Positions 12,834-19,926 of a stretch of 22,559 nucleotides of DNA are shown in pieces. Both the position numbers and the translations under genes were made by a program. The notes under the pieces are model-generated. The model was not told the DNA's origin. It searched no databases and was given only the letters and a program-made list of their open reading frames with translations. Position 1 is the stretch's first letter. Each line of letters starts with the position of its first letter. The DNA lies in NCBI GenBank assembly GCA_045601425.1, contig JAZRZP010000038.1, positions 1 through 22,559 of the forward strand, written 5' to 3'. Source of the DNA: UBA1219 sp045601425. Lineage in GTDB: Bacteria > Bacteroidota > Bacteroidia > Bacteroidales > P3.

Positions 12834-13907
12834 ATGAAGACCAAGCAAAGAATAGGACTGGAAATTTCGCGGCTTATACGGAGCAACGACAAGAAATTGC
12901 ATCCTTTGCGTCAGTTGTTCTGGGAATCTACCTTGCGATGCAATCTCAAATGCCGCCATTGCGGAAGCGACTGCAAGCTCACCAGCGAGATGACACCGGA
13001 CATGCCGTTGTCCGATTTTCTGAAGGTTTTGGATGAGAGCGTGACACCTCACGTGAATCCGAACGAAGTACTCATAATAGTCTCCGGTGGCGAACCCCTC
13101 ATGCGTGACGACTTGGAAGAGTGCGGCATGCAGTTTTACAAACGTGGCTATCCGTGGGGCATGGTAACCAATGGTCTGGCACTTACGCCGCAACGCTTCG
13201 ATTCGCTTCTGAAAAGCGGTCTGCGCTCCATCTCGGTCAGCCTCGACGGCTTCAAAGATGACCACAACTGGATGCGTGGCCATGAAAACAGTTTCCGCAA
13301 TGCAAGCAATGCCATACGAATGATAGCCCGTACAAGTGGAATCGCTTGGGACATCATCACTTGCGTCAATAACCGTAATGTCGGGTATCTGGATGAGTTG
13401 AAGGAGTATGTCATCTCGCTCGGAGTGAAAGAATGGCGGCTTGTGACCATTGCTCCGATGGGCAGAGCGAAAACAGACCCCGATTTACAGCTGAGCAATG
13501 CCGATTTCCGTTACCTTATGGAATACATAAAGAAAACCCGCGAAGAGGGAAGGGTGCGTGCTTCGTACGGTTGCGAAGGTTTTCTCGGAGACTACGAAAC
13601 CGTTGTCCGTGACAATTTTTACCAGTGCATTGCCGGAATATCGGTGGCTTCGGTGCTGATAGACGGCAGTATCTCGGCATGTACCAGCATCCGCGGAAAA
13701 TATTATCAGGGCAACATATACAAAGATGATTTCTGGGACGTGTGGGAAAACCGTTTCGAAAGTTACCGTAACCGTAAGTGGATGAGAAAAACCGAACCTT
13801 GCAGCGATTGCAAACTTTTCCGTTACTGCGAAGGCAACGGAATGCATTTGCGCGACGAAGACGGGGGGCTGCTCGTGTGCCATTACAAAAGACTGACCGA
13901 AGAATAG
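12834..13907 (+). CDS. Radical SAM/SPASM protein of the rSAM/lipoprotein system
   Basis: 357 residues. The SAM-binding [4Fe-4S] motif is STLRCNLKCRHCGSDC (C36, C40, C43), and SGGEPL (84-89) is the SAM-contact motif. The C-terminal part has a SPASM-type cysteine set (C247, C265, C283, C323, C326, C332, C349), including EPCSDCKLFRYCEGNG, which binds auxiliary iron-sulfur clusters in peptide- and protein-modifying enzymes. There is no signal peptide, so it acts in the cytoplasm. The gene follows three lipoprotein genes by 6 nt and ends 1 nt before a methyltransferase gene. The order fits the rSAM/lipoprotein system I recall from TIGRFAMs; the reaction is unknown. Modification of the YG-x-P motifs before export is a reasonable hypothesis. 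Confidence 0.88.
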   Translation: MKTKQRIGLEISRLIRSNDKKLHPLRQLFWESTLRCNLKCRHCGSDCKLTSEMTPDMPLSDFLKVLDESVTPHVNPNEVLIIVSGGEPLMRDDLEECGMQFYKRGYPWGMVTNGLALTPQRFDSLLKSGLRSISVSLDGFKDDHNWMRGHENSFRNASNAIRMIARTSGIAWDIITCVNNRNVGYLDELKEYVISLGVKEWRLVTIAPMGRAKTDPDLQLSNADFRYLMEYIKKTREEGRVRASYGCEGFLGDYETVVRDNFYQCIAGISVASVLIDGSISACTSIRGKYYQGNIYKDDFWDVWENRFESYRNRKWMRKTEPCSDCKLFRYCEGNGMHLRDEDGGLLVCHYKRLTEE

Positions 13908-13908
13908 A

Positions 13909-15093
13909 ATGCTCTCAGACGACTTGAAGAAATTCATCGGGCAACATGCGGACGATGACCCCGTAAAACTCGTCCTGCAACAGAAAAAATACCCGTCGGT
14001 GGATTTGAAGTTTGCCGCGCAGCAGATTGAAGGCAGACAGAAAAGCAGAGGAAAATTGCCTGAACTTTCTGAAAATGACGATTTTATATTTCCTCCGAAA
14101 TTGAATCTGGAACAGTGCTCTTCGGAAGCAACTGCCCGATACAAGGCACAGGCTTTCATTAAAGGTAAAACAGTGGCCGACATTACGGGCGGACTTGGAA
14201 TAGATGCCATTTATTTTTCCAAGGTTGCGAAGAAAGTCTTTTATGTGGAACGGAATCCGGAACTTTTCGAGATAGCTGTGCATAATTTCAAGGCTCTGAA
14301 CATAGGCAACATTGAGGCCTGTTGCGGTGACGGAATAGAATTCCTGAAAACCGAGTCGCCATGCCTTGATTTGATATACACCGACCCGGCACGCAGAGAC
14401 ATGTACAACAGAAAAATGGTGTCGCTTTCCGATTGTCAGCCCGATGTTTTGGAAAACAGGAAAATCATATTTTCCAAGGCAAGACAGCTTTTGGTAAAGG
14501 CCTCGCCGATGCTCGACCTGTCTCTGGTGAAGCGGGAACTTGACTCCGTTTCTGAAATTACCGTGCTTGCGGTAAAAAATGAATGCAAGGAGTTGCTGGT
14601 TTTGTGCGACACCGCCAGTACTGCGGCCGAGGTGGCGGTACATTGCATCAATTTCACCGCCCATGGTGAGAAAATGCTGTTCACGTCGGTGCCTGAAAAC
14701 GAATCGCAGATTCCGGAATTTTCCGTTGAAGTGAAAAAGTACCTTTACGACCCGAATGCCGCCATTTCGAAAGCAGGTTTCTTCAATGCGTTGGCAAACA
14801 GGTTCCATTTGCTGAAACTTGGCCGGAGAACCCATTTGTATACGTCAGATGATTTGGTCGGGGATTTTCCCGGAAGAGTGTTTGAGGTTTTGCAGGAGGT
14901 CAGGCTTTCGGCAAAAGAAATCAGAACGGCACTGCCCGACGGCAGGGCACACGTCGTGACGAGGAATTACCCCGTTCCGGCAGAAGATCTGCGAAAAAAA
15001 CTGAGGCTTTCCGAAGGTACAGACAAATATGTAGTGGCAGCTACCCTGCATGGTGGGAAAAAGGCGGGTTTCTTGTGCAAGAAAATAATGTAA
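13909..15093 (+). CDS. Class I SAM-dependent methyltransferase with THUMP-like tail
   Basis: 394 residues. SAM-binding motif I is ADITGGLGIDA (90-100), the acidic residue of motif II is E114 in VFYVERNP, and motif IV is YTDPARRD (157-164). The N-terminal about 85 residues form a helical domain, and the C-terminal about 80 (from RVFEVLQEV, with GTDKYVVAATLHGGKKAGFLC at the end) match the THUMP-like domain seen in Bacteroidetes proteins of the PG1098 type. Such domains point to RNA as the substrate, but the target is not known. The start lies 1 nt after the radical SAM stop, so it is in the same operon. It may simply be a co-transcribed housekeeping gene. Confidence 0.85.
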   Translation: MLSDDLKKFIGQHADDDPVKLVLQQKKYPSVDLKFAAQQIEGRQKSRGKLPELSENDDFIFPPKLNLEQCSSEATARYKAQAFIKGKTVADITGGLGIDAIYFSKVAKKVFYVERNPELFEIAVHNFKALNIGNIEACCGDGIEFLKTESPCLDLIYTDPARRDMYNRKMVSLSDCQPDVLENRKIIFSKARQLLVKASPMLDLSLVKRELDSVSEITVLAVKNECKELLVLCDTASTAAEVAVHCINFTAHGEKMLFTSVPENESQIPEFSVEVKKYLYDPNAAISKAGFFNALANRFHLLKLGRRTHLYTSDDLVGDFPGRVFEVLQEVRLSAKEIRTALPDGRAHVVTRNYPVPAEDLRKKLRLSEGTDKYVVAATLHGGKKAGFLCKKIM

Positions 15094-15098
15094 AGATG

Positions 15099-15116
15099 AC
15101 CGGAAATGCCGGTTTT
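15099..15116 (+). terminator. Weak terminator after the methyltransferase gene
   Basis: ACCGG, 5-nt loop, CCGGT, then TTT. A short but GC-rich stem 6 nt after the stop codon, at the end of the rSAM/lipoprotein operon. Confidence 0.5.
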
Positions 15117-15269
15117 GAACACTATAAAGTTGAATTCTGTGGGTGTCATTACTTAAAAAAATTATGAAGTTTTCAAAAAAGTAAATAGATTAAACGGTTG
15201 AAAGTCAGTGAGTTTTATTTTTTAACAAAACATAAAAAAAGTTAAATATCAAAAAAGATGCCGAGATAT

Positions 15270-15300
15270 TTTGCGGGTCGGAAAAAAAAGAGTAATTTTG
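15270..15300 (+). promoter_or_regulatory. Promoter of rplM-rpsI
   Basis: TTTG (15270-15273), exactly 19 nt, TAATTTTG (15293-15300), followed by C. It leaves a leader of about 40 nt before rplM. The rest of the 252-nt gap is AT-rich without further structure that I can support. Confidence 0.85.
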
Positions 15301-15345
15301 CAAACTCATTTTGGAAAAATCATATAGAAAATTACAGATAAAAAT

Positions 15346-15801
15346 ATGAATACATTAAGTTACAAAACAGTATCAGCCAATGCGCAGACCGTTCAGAAGG
15401 AATGGATTCTGATCGATGCTGAGAATCAGACATTAGGACGTTTGGCAACACGCGTAGCCAACGTATTGAGAGGCAAGCACAAACCCTCTTTCACACCGCA
15501 CGTAGATTGTGGTGACAACGTAATAATCATCAATGCGGAAAAAGTCATCCTTACCGGAAACAAAATGACAGACAAGGTGTATGTACGTCATACAGGATAC
15601 CCCGGAGGACAGCGTTTTGCCACACCCAAACAGCTTTTGACATCACATCCGGAACGCATCGTGGAACATGCAGTAAGAGGTATGTTGCCGAAGAACAGAC
15701 TTGGTGATGCTTTGTACAGAAATTTAAAGGTTTATGCAGGTGCCGAACATCCTCATCAGGCACAGAACCCCAGAGTTGTAAATTTAAATGATATAAGATA
15801 A
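15346..15801 (+). CDS. rplM: Ribosomal protein L13
   Basis: 151 residues. An early-assembling 50S protein. Typical segments: WILIDAENQTLGRLATRVANVL, the core GDNVIIINAEKVILTGNK, YVRHTGYPGG, and RGMLPKNRLG. The last base of its stop codon is the first base of the rpsI start (TAATG), so the two are translationally coupled. The L13-S9 pair is conserved across bacteria. Normal length. Confidence 0.98.
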   Translation: MNTLSYKTVSANAQTVQKEWILIDAENQTLGRLATRVANVLRGKHKPSFTPHVDCGDNVIIINAEKVILTGNKMTDKVYVRHTGYPGGQRFATPKQLLTSHPERIVEHAVRGMLPKNRLGDALYRNLKVYAGAEHPHQAQNPRVVNLNDIR

Positions 15802-16190
15802 TGGCAGAAGTAATTAACACAATCGGTAGAAGAAAAACCGCAGTTGCCCGCGTATACATGACTCCGGGTAATGGAACAATTACTGTAAATAAAAGAGATT
15901 ATAAAGAATATTTCCCGACAGCACCGCTTCAGTATATAGTACGTCAGTCTTTGGAAGTTGCCGGTGCATCAGACAAATGGGATATCAAGGCTAACCTCGA
16001 TGGCGGTGGAATCACCGGACAAGCCGAAGCTCTGCGTATGGGTATCGCCCGTGCACTTTGCGAAGCCAATAATGAAGACAGACCTGCACTGAAAGCAAAA
16101 GGTTTACTTCGCCGTGACCAGCGTATGGTTGAACGTAAGAAACCGGGTCGTCCGAAAGCACGTAAACGCTTCCAGTTCAGCAAACGTTAA
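15801..16190 (+). CDS. rpsI: Ribosomal protein S9
   Basis: 129 residues. A 30S head protein whose basic C-terminal tail reaches the P-site tRNA. Typical start INTIGRRKTAVARVYMTPG, LDGGGITGQAEALRMGIARAL, and the end KKPGRPKARKRFQFSKR with the invariant lysine-arginine terminus. It is coupled to rplM by a 1-nt overlap. Confidence 0.98.
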   Translation: MAEVINTIGRRKTAVARVYMTPGNGTITVNKRDYKEYFPTAPLQYIVRQSLEVAGASDKWDIKANLDGGGITGQAEALRMGIARALCEANNEDRPALKAKGLLRRDQRMVERKKPGRPKARKRFQFSKR

Positions 16191-16216
16191 GCCTTTGAGA
16201 TATTGTTTAGTATCTA

Positions 16217-16260
16217 AATTGCAAAGACTCTTCATCGTTACGGAAGACTACCTTGCAATT
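16217..16260 (+). promoter_or_regulatory. Hairpin in the rpsI-rpsB spacer, possible rpsB leader structure
   Basis: AATTGCAA (16217-16224) pairs with TTGCAATT (16253-16260). Inside lies a second stem, TCTTC (16229-16233) with GAAGA (16243-16247), around a 9-nt loop. There is no T-run after it, so it is not a simple terminator. It is 43 nt before the S2 start and could be a ribosomal-protein leader or a processing site. Confidence 0.4.
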
Positions 16261-16302
16261 GCTTAATTAACAGAATGTAAACAAATAAAAAAACAGAATA
16301 AA

Positions 16303-17181
16303 ATGTCAAAATTAGAATTTGAACAGTTATTAGACGCAGGTTGCCACTTCGGTCACCTCAAAAGAAAGTGGAATCCCAAAATGGCTCCTTACATTTTCAA
16401 GGAACACAACGGAATCCATGTAATAGATTTGCAGAAAACAATAGCAAAGGCTGATGAAGCTGCAGCAGCATTGAAACAGATTGCCCGTTCAGGCAAGAAA
16501 ATATTATTCGTTGCAACAAAGAAACAGGCTAAGGAAATCGTTGCAGAAACGGTAAAGCCTATCAACATGCCGTTCGTTACCGAACGCTGGCCCGGTGGTA
16601 TGCTTACCAACTTTACGACTATCCGCAAGGCTGTCAAGAAAATGAACTCCTTGGATCACCTGATGCATGACAAGGAATTCAACAACATCTCGAAACGCGA
16701 ACGTCTGCAAGTACAGCGTGAACGTGCCAAATTGGACAAGAACCTCGGAAGCATAGCTGACCTCAGCCGTCTGCCCGCAGCATTGTTCATCGTTGACATC
16801 AACAAGGAACACATTGCCGTTGCCGAAGCCAAGAGATTGAACATCCCGACTTTTGCAATCGTTGACACAAACTGCAATCCCGAACTCGTAGATTTCCCGA
16901 TTCCGGCAAACGACGACGCTTCAAAATCAATAGCAGTCATTCTGAAACACATGGTTGACGCCATTCAGGAAGGCGTGAACGAACGCATGATGGACAAGGA
17001 AAGAGCAAACGATGAAGTTGACGACGTTGAAAACGAAGGTGCAGTTGACGAAGTAGAAGATGACGAGAACTCTGAACGCAGACCGAAAGAACGCGTGAGA
17101 AGAGTGAAAGACGTTGCCGAAGGTGGTGAAGAAAGACCTCGCCGTCCTCGCAAGACTACTAAGAAAACTGAAGACAAATAA
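16303..17181 (+). CDS. rpsB: Ribosomal protein S2 with long charged C-terminal extension
   Basis: 292 residues. A 30S body protein recruited late in assembly. Typical motifs: LLDAGCHFGHLKRKWNPKM, GIHVIDLQKT, VTERWPGGMLTNFTTI, PAALFIVDINKEHIAVAEA, NPELVDFPIPANDD. The family core ends near residue 230. About 60 residues follow, first acidic (NDEVDDVENE, DEVEDDEN) and then basic (RRPRKTTKK). Such tails occur in this phylum, while the E. coli protein has about 240 residues. tsf follows after 31 nt. Confidence 0.97.
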   Translation: MSKLEFEQLLDAGCHFGHLKRKWNPKMAPYIFKEHNGIHVIDLQKTIAKADEAAAALKQIARSGKKILFVATKKQAKEIVAETVKPINMPFVTERWPGGMLTNFTTIRKAVKKMNSLDHLMHDKEFNNISKRERLQVQRERAKLDKNLGSIADLSRLPAALFIVDINKEHIAVAEAKRLNIPTFAIVDTNCNPELVDFPIPANDDASKSIAVILKHMVDAIQEGVNERMMDKERANDEVDDVENEGAVDEVEDDENSERRPKERVRRVKDVAEGGEERPRRPRKTTKKTEDK

Positions 17182-17212
17182 TTGATTTCTAACGCATTAA
17201 AAATAAAGTAAC

Positions 17213-18202
17213 ATGGCAAACATAACCGCATCAGACGTTAATAAACTCCGCCAGCTTACTGGCGTTGGAATGATGGACTGCAAGAAAGCATTGGTTGAAT
17301 GCGACGGCGATTTCGACAAAGCCATTGATTTTCTCCGTCAGAAAGGACAAAAAATGGCCGCCAAGCGTGCCGACCGTGACGCCAACGAAGGTTGCGTCCT
17401 CGCAAAGACCAACGGCAACATGGCCGCCATGGTCATGGTAAGCTGCGAAACTGACTTCGTTGCCACAAACGAAGGTTTTGTCGCTTTCACAAGATCCATA
17501 CTTGACAATGCATTGGCAAAAGGTTTGAAAACCAAGGACGAAGTCTTGGCTATGACCATTGACGGAAGCACAGTTGCAGACCTCGTTACAGACCAGATTG
17601 CAAAAATAGGCGAAAAAATAGAACTCGCACACTACGAAGTTGTCGAAGCACCCGCCGTTTATTCCTACGTACACCCCGGCAACCGCATGGGTGGTATCAT
17701 CGGAATGAACAAGCCCGGTTTCGACGAAGCCGGCCACAACCTTGTAATGCAGGTTGTTGCAATGCGTCCCATCGCTATCGATGAAGAAAGCGTTGCTGCC
17801 GACACAGTTGAAAAGGAACTTGCAATAGCAAAAGAAAAGACCGTTCAGGAACTCATTGAAAAAGCCGTTGAAAACGCTCTCAAGAAAGCAGGCATCAACC
17901 CGGCTCACGTTGATTCCGACGCTCATATTGATTCCAACACGGCAAAAGGCTGGATTACTCCGGAACAGGCTGCTCAGGCTCGCGAAATCAAAACCAAAGT
18001 GGCTGAAGAAGAAGCCGCCAAGATACCTGCTGCCAAAGTTGAAGCTATCGCAAAAGGCCGTCTGGGCAAATTCTTCAAGGAAAACACTCTGGTTAACCAA
18101 GAATACATAATGGAAAGCAAGGTTACCGTAAAGGACTTTATCGCCAATACCGATAAGGAACTCAAGGTTACCGATTTCAAACGTCTTGAACTTGGTGCTT
18201 AA
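17213..18202 (+). CDS. tsf: Translation elongation factor Ts
   Basis: 329 residues. The nucleotide exchange factor of EF-Tu. N-terminal UBA-like domain VNKLRQLTGVGMMDCKKALVE, then the core signature MVSCETDFVATNEGF, the dimer part YVHPGNRMGGIIGMN, and the C-terminal RLGKFFKENTLVNQEYI with VKDFI. The length is usual for Bacteroidetes. It is co-transcribed with rpsB and ends 21 nt before a strong terminator. Confidence 0.98.
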   Translation: MANITASDVNKLRQLTGVGMMDCKKALVECDGDFDKAIDFLRQKGQKMAAKRADRDANEGCVLAKTNGNMAAMVMVSCETDFVATNEGFVAFTRSILDNALAKGLKTKDEVLAMTIDGSTVADLVTDQIAKIGEKIELAHYEVVEAPAVYSYVHPGNRMGGIIGMNKPGFDEAGHNLVMQVVAMRPIAIDEESVAADTVEKELAIAKEKTVQELIEKAVENALKKAGINPAHVDSDAHIDSNTAKGWITPEQAAQAREIKTKVAEEEAAKIPAAKVEAIAKGRLGKFFKENTLVNQEYIMESKVTVKDFIANTDKELKVTDFKRLELGA

Positions 18203-18223
18203 TCCGATAAAGAATTGATTTGT

Positions 18224-18259
18224 AAAAAGCGTTGCAACAAAGTTGCAACGCTTTTTTTT
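18224..18259 (+). terminator. Intrinsic terminator after tsf
   Basis: AAAAAGCGTTGCAAC (18224-18238), loop AAA, GTTGCAACGCTTTTT (18242-18256): a perfect 15-bp stem followed by a T-run to 18259. The closing A/T arms make it bidirectional. Confidence 0.95.
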
Positions 18260-18398
18260 ATCTCTCATTACATAAAAAACTGCACCTGCCGTGATGTATA
18301 AAATGCAACATTTAACAAAATTTAATTTTTATATGTAAAAAAAAACGTATATTTGCAAAAAAATAAATGTAAATTAAAATTTGTAAAACCATGAAAAA
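18255..18398 (+). repeat. Duplicated promoter/leader cassette, copy 1
   Basis: 144 nt from the T-run of the tsf terminator through the first codons (ATGAAAAA) of the gene at 18391. It is nearly identical to 22391-22523. The differences I count are a 10-nt insertion here (ACAAAATTTA, bordered by TTTA repeats), one extra A in a poly-A run, and two substitutions. Both copies carry the same TATATTTG box. Confidence 0.95.
18348..18355 (+). promoter_or_regulatory. Bacteroidetes -7 box of the surface operon (cassette copy 1)
   Basis: TATATTTG followed by CA, 35 nt before the ATG at 18391. It lies inside the duplicated cassette. No clear -33 TTTG. Confidence 0.65.
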
Positions 18399-19347
18399 CT
18401 CTGCATCATTAAATGCCATGATTGTCTGCTTTTTGCTTGCGTTCTTCCAATTGTCACAGGCACAGAGTTATTGGAAACTTGACGGGAACTCAAATTTGCA
18501 GTCCGGCAGTTTTTTAGGAGCAACAAATAATGTTCCACTGCGCTTCAAGTCATCTTCATATTACGGCATGACTCTTAATGGGAACAAATTGGGTGTAGGA
18601 ATTGGTCCGTCATGTAATTTGCATGTACATTCCACAGAAATACAAGATCCCGGCATAGTGACTCCGACTCGCGGGGGAGGCGATGTCTATACTGATTTGT
18701 ACACCGGAGAGATACGTCTCAGCAATCCCGTAACCGGCAGTTCCGACAATGACGGGTTCGGAATATGCCAGCGGAACAAAAAGGTGATGATTCTCCAGCG
18801 GGAGAATGACGTGCTGGAGATAAAAGGATACACCGGCAGCGGTATAGTGCTGAAAGCAAACGGGAATATTGAAATGACGACAGGAACTACATCTTTCAAC
18901 AACATATCTATTGGTGGCAATGCCACCGCTTTGAATTTCCACGTAACTGGCACTACGGTGCTTGACGGGAGTGTATCCGTTGGAACCAACTCGAATTTCA
19001 CATGCAGCCACAACGGAGATGTGACAGCCAACACACTTACGGTCGGCGACGGATTTTCCTGTGACGATAATGGTTACGTAAAAGCCAAGGAAATAAAGGT
19101 TACGCTCACCGACTGGCCGGACTATGTGTTTGGAGAAGGTTATGGGATGCTGTCCCTGCCCGAAACGGAAGCATACATAAAAGCCAACGGACATCTGCCC
19201 GATGTGCCATCTGCAGAGGACGTTGAGGAAAACGGAGTGTCTCTCGGTGAGATGAATGCCAAACTCCTTCAAAAAATCGAGGAACTCACTCTGCATATAA
19301 TAGACATGCAGAAACAGATTGACGAACTGAAACAAGGAAAGGAGTAA
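18391..19347 (+). CDS. Secreted fiber-like protein with C-terminal coiled coil
   Basis: 318 residues. Signal peptide to about residue 25 (FQLSQAQS). The middle is rich in Gly, Ser, Thr and Asn with short repeating beta elements (VLDGSVSVGTNSNFTCSHNGDV, VTANTLTVGDGFSC), like tail-fiber or trimeric beta-helix proteins. The C-terminal part has the pattern TEAYIKANGHLPDVPSAEDV, then ENGVSLGEMNAKLLQKIEEL and a coiled coil to the end. That ending is common in Bacteroidetes surface proteins related to the endosialidase-chaperone group. No enzyme motif is seen. It is first in a tight four-gene operon; the next gene starts 3 nt later. Confidence 0.8.
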   Translation: MKNSASLNAMIVCFLLAFFQLSQAQSYWKLDGNSNLQSGSFLGATNNVPLRFKSSSYYGMTLNGNKLGVGIGPSCNLHVHSTEIQDPGIVTPTRGGGDVYTDLYTGEIRLSNPVTGSSDNDGFGICQRNKKVMILQRENDVLEIKGYTGSGIVLKANGNIEMTTGTTSFNNISIGGNATALNFHVTGTTVLDGSVSVGTNSNFTCSHNGDVTANTLTVGDGFSCDDNGYVKAKEIKVTLTDWPDYVFGEGYGMLSLPETEAYIKANGHLPDVPSAEDVEENGVSLGEMNAKLLQKIEELTLHIIDMQKQIDELKQGKE

Positions 19348-19350
19348 ACG

Positions 19351-19926
19351 ATGAAAAAAATATTGCTTATTCTTGCAGCAATGCTGTTTGTTATGGTATC
19401 ATGCAAGAAAGATTGGGACAATTGGGGTTGCTCCTGCAAGAACCCCTATCCGATAACACACAATGAGTACGTTCCAGAAATAACATGGACAGGATATAAC
19501 AGCGTACGAGACGCATGTTACTATTTTGAGAGAATTGTAAACACCGAAGATGTAGTGTCTGGTAATTTGCCTAAATATCTTTTGTCACATGCGGATGATA
19601 CACTGAAAGTTTATGGTTGGATTTGGAATTCCGAAAGTTCATTGGTTGATAATCATGGAATATGGATAGCAAATAATGAGAAATATGCTTCAGGTCTCGA
19701 GGAATACCCCCCCTGGACAGGAGTTGGTGGTGGATACGGAGAAGGAATTGAGTTGAAAAATTTGCATATTTCTGATTCTTCTTTAATAAAAAACAAGTGT
19801 TTTCTTACAGGAATAATAGGATTTATCACTTTTTATGAGGAAACAGGAGACCCCGATACACCATGCCAGCATCTTAAACTTAAACTTAATGTATTAGATA
19901 TTAATTTTGAGGAGGCTAAAAAATGA
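19351..19926 (+). CDS. Lipoprotein of unknown function upstream of the C10 protease
   Basis: 191 residues. Signal peptide MKKILLILAAMLFVMVSCKK with lipobox V-S-C (C18), followed by a Trp/Cys-rich start (KDWDNWGCSCKNPYP). The rest is mixed alpha/beta with many aromatic residues and ends in a Leu-rich strand (HLKLKLNVLDINFEEAKK). I do not recognise the family. The gene overlaps the C10 protease gene by 4 nt (ATGA), so the two are made together. C10 proteases often have a small inhibitor encoded next to them, and this lipoprotein could play that part, but no staphostatin- or Spi-like motif is visible. The base composition is more AT-rich than that of the first gene of the operon. Confidence 0.75.
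   Translation: MKKILLILAAMLFVMVSCKKDWDNWGCSCKNPYPITHNEYVPEITWTGYNSVRDACYYFERIVNTEDVVSGNLPKYLLSHADDTLKVYGWIWNSESSLVDNHGIWIANNEKYASGLEEYPPWTGVGGGYGEGIELKNLHISDSSLIKNKCFLTGIIGFITFYEETGDPDTPCQHLKLKLNVLDINFEEAKK

Noticed and set aside
13915..14835. Minus-strand open frame of 306 codons over the methyltransferase gene
   Set aside because: Antisense to a methyltransferase with clear motifs; no promoter and no family pattern.
17231..18268. Minus-strand open frame of 345 codons over tsf
   Set aside because: Exact antisense of EF-Ts; the Phe/Cys/Gly-rich product is the typical mirror of Lys/Glu/Ala codons.
18610..19335. Minus-strand open frame of 241 codons over the fiber-like gene
   Set aside because: Shadow frame; the sense frame has a signal peptide, a known C-terminal pattern and operon context.
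19351..19926. Staphostatin/Spi-type inhibitor for the C10 protease
   Set aside because: Position would suit, but the length (191 residues) and sequence show no recognisable inhibitor motif; kept only as a hypothesis.
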